Assembly (NCBI GenBank): GCA_965214525.1
Contig: CBDCCB010000002.1
Span: 1-14,794 of the forward strand
Length of the DNA stretch: 14,794 nt
Reading direction: 5' to 3'
From: Qipengyuania_B sp965214525
GTDB lineage: Bacteria > Pseudomonadota > Alphaproteobacteria > Sphingomonadales > Sphingomonadaceae
Shown here piece by piece: positions 13,662 to 14,794 of this stretch. The position numbers and the translations under genes were made by a program. Positions within the stretch are counted from its first letter, which is position 1; each line of letters starts with the position of its first letter. A model generated the notes under the pieces. That model saw only the letters and a program-made list of their open reading frames with translations, had not been told where the DNA came from and did no database searches.

Positions 13662-14263
13662 GAGAATTGCCAGGCAACGGGTCTATCGAATTGGGTGAGC
13701 CGCGGGATCCCCATCTCGCTGTGCGGAAGCAATGCCAGCGCATCGCCGGATCGACGCCCCGTGGCAAGGCAAGGGACACCGTCGCGCACCATGCCGATCA
13801 CGGCGCGGCCATCCTCGCCCAGACACCGAACCAAGGTTTCGGGCACTTGCTCCACCGCACCATCGATCAGCAGCAGAGAGCAGGGCGGCACCTCGCCCGT
13901 TTGCTGCGCTGCCTTGTCAGCGCTGAGCAGATGCGTCTGGGCCACCAGCGGACGGATCAGTTCCGCCAGATAATCGGGCGCGCCAGATACAATCAACGCG
14001 ATATCGCCAAGTTGCGGACGGGCCAGTTCCAGCATCATTCCGTGAAACAGCGGCGGTGCAAGGAACTTACCGTCACTCAATGGCACCGAGCGATCCATGT
14101 AAGCGGCTCCGCGCAGCCGTTCGGGCACGAATGCTTCACGTGGAACAGCCGCCATCCGCCGAAGAACAATCGTGTCGTTGACCCCACTCGGCCGCAACTG
14201 GCTGTCGATCATCGCCTGACGGGCGGCAGCATGGCGATTGCGGGAGTGCGTATCCATATCCAT
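13658..14263 (-). CDS. Protein-L-isoaspartate O-methyltransferase-like protein, probably degenerate
   Basis: The 201-residue product matches the PCMT-like proteins that sit before tolC in sphingomonads. The N-terminus ARQAMIDSQLRPSGV (14-28), VPREAFVPE (40-48) and AYMDRSVPL (54-62) are family features, and LLLIDGAVEQVP (130-141) is kept. The SAM-binding motif, normally a glycine-rich G-x-G-x-GY segment, is replaced by VSGAPDY at about 92-98. The usual acidic residue that binds SAM ribose is also not obvious. Methyl transfer is therefore doubtful. ATG 14263 is chosen; ATG 14257 is also possible, and neither has a strong ribosome binding site. It overlaps the tolC start (ATGA). Confidence 0.82.
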   Translation of the reverse strand: MDMDTHSRNRHAAARQAMIDSQLRPSGVNDTIVLRRMAAVPREAFVPERLRGAAYMDRSVPLSDGKFLAPPLFHGMMLELARPQLGDIALIVSGAPDYLAELIRPLVAQTHLLSADKAAQQTGEVPPCSLLLIDGAVEQVPETLVRCLGEDGRAVIGMVRDGVPCLATGRRSGDALALLPHSEMGIPRLTQFDRPVAWQFS

Positions 14264-14390
14264 CCGGTGTGTTAGAACAATAATACAGACCGTCAAGCCG
14301 TATCATCGCGGCGAAAGGCCGACGCGCCCTTAGGCGATCCCGCCGCCATGGCCAAGCGCTTTGCGATTGCGGTGGTGGTCGACCCGGGCG
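14264..14390. promoter_or_regulatory. Likely promoter region of the pcm-like/tolC/popZ group
   Basis: No gene is supported in this segment. Next to the pcm-like start it becomes A+T-rich (about 14264-14300). On the minus strand TTGACG lies at 14296-14291, with TAACAC at 14274-14269 after a 16-base spacer, and TATTAT at 14285-14280. No pairing of -35 and -10 is convincing. If the TTGACG/TAACAC pair is used, transcription would begin almost at the ATG, giving a leaderless message. This is inference. Confidence 0.25.
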
Positions 14391-14534
14391 ATGGTAATGC
14401 GCCGGTCGGCAACGATCGACGACGGTCTGCCATCGCCGGCAGAAATGTTCGCTGCGGAGCCCGCGGCCCCAGCTGTCCCGCGCGCACCGCAAGCATGGTG
14501 GACAGGGCCATCACAACCGGTCCAAGGAACTTGC

Positions 14535-14794
14535 ATGACGATCCTGGTCATCTTCCTGCTCGGCATCGGTAACATCGCGACGCAACGTGCCGTGGTGAAA
14601 AGCGGCCATCCGCAAGTGCGGCGGCTGGAGCAAGCGCTTGGCCGGCAGGTTTCCCGCGTTTCCTTCATCGCGGAATTCGGTATCCTTCTGGCCGCAATGC
14701 TGCTCGCTGCAAACGGCTATCCCGGGGCCGCCGGGGTCTATGCGATCTACAGCGTCCTAAACGGCATCACCGCCTGGCTGTTGCTGTCCCGGCG
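14535..14794 (+). CDS. Membrane protein of unknown function (cut by window edge)
   Basis: The reading frame from ATG 14535 is open to the window end (86 codons). It encodes a hydrophobic start, MTILVIFLLGIGNIATQRAV, then a basic amphipathic stretch (GHPQVRRLEQALGRQ). Two more hydrophobic segments follow (FGILLAAMLLAANGY and YSVLNGITAWLLL). It looks like a small polytopic inner membrane protein; I do not recognise a named family. AAGGAAC about six bases upstream supports this start. The same frame is open upstream to ATG 14397 or 14391 and would add about 46 residues rich in alanine and proline, which may be a real N-terminal extension. Confidence 0.7.
   Translation, partial: MTILVIFLLGIGNIATQRAVVKSGHPQVRRLEQALGRQVSRVSFIAEFGILLAAMLLAANGYPGAAGVYAIYSVLNGITAWLLLSR

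Noticed and set aside
1..14794. Mobile elements, CRISPR arrays, tRNA or rRNA genes, defence systems
   Set aside because: No transposase, integrase, direct-repeat array, RNA gene or defence protein was recognised on either strand.

Overview
The window is a G+C-rich alphaproteobacterial chromosome segment, most likely from a sphingomonad (Sphingomonadales, Erythrobacteraceae-like). The basis is gene content and order: hemE divergent from a pyruvate-phosphate-dikinase regulatory protein (PPSR) gene, followed by maf, aroE, coaE and dnaQ, plus DUF1491, a SleB-type hydrolase, and a pcm-like/tolC/popZ cluster. No mobile element, phage gene, CRISPR array, rRNA or tRNA was seen.

Left end (1-757): the 5' end of hemE runs leftward and PPSR runs rightward, separated by about 326 bp with no gene. 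This is the arrangement described around the chromosomal origin of Caulobacter and Rickettsia (hemE-origin-RP001, with RP001 the PPSR/DUF299 family). The gap has a very A+T-rich block, several near-consensus DnaA boxes, a perfect 10-bp-arm inverted repeat bounded by GANTC sites, and other palindromes. I call it the putative oriC.

Right-going core cluster (758-4405): PPSR, maf, aroE and coaE are joined by 4-base start/stop overlaps, and dnaQ follows after a short gap. The PPSR reading frame is broken by what looks like one extra C near 991-993. A second right-going group (4498-5918) holds long-form hpf, a hotdog thioesterase with a TTG start, and a DUF1491 gene. A secreted SleB-like cell-wall hydrolase follows (6103-6768).

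Middle (6803-9231): CBS-domain gene, erpA-type carrier and xth run leftward. A two-TM membrane protein gene runs rightward from a short divergent region with competing inverted repeats, and converges on a leftward 2Fe-2S ferredoxin-like gene.

Right part (9228-14263): all leftward. A pcm-like gene and tolC overlap by 4 bases, then come popZ and a periplasmic S9 peptidase whose stop overlaps the ferredoxin-like start. The pcm-like protein has lost the glycine-rich SAM-binding motif. The window ends inside a right-going membrane-protein gene. An origin candidate, popZ (the polar anchor of origin-proximal chromosome in Caulobacter), a DNA polymerase III epsilon-like exonuclease and a ribosome hibernation factor lie within 12 kb, which suits an origin-proximal housekeeping locus.
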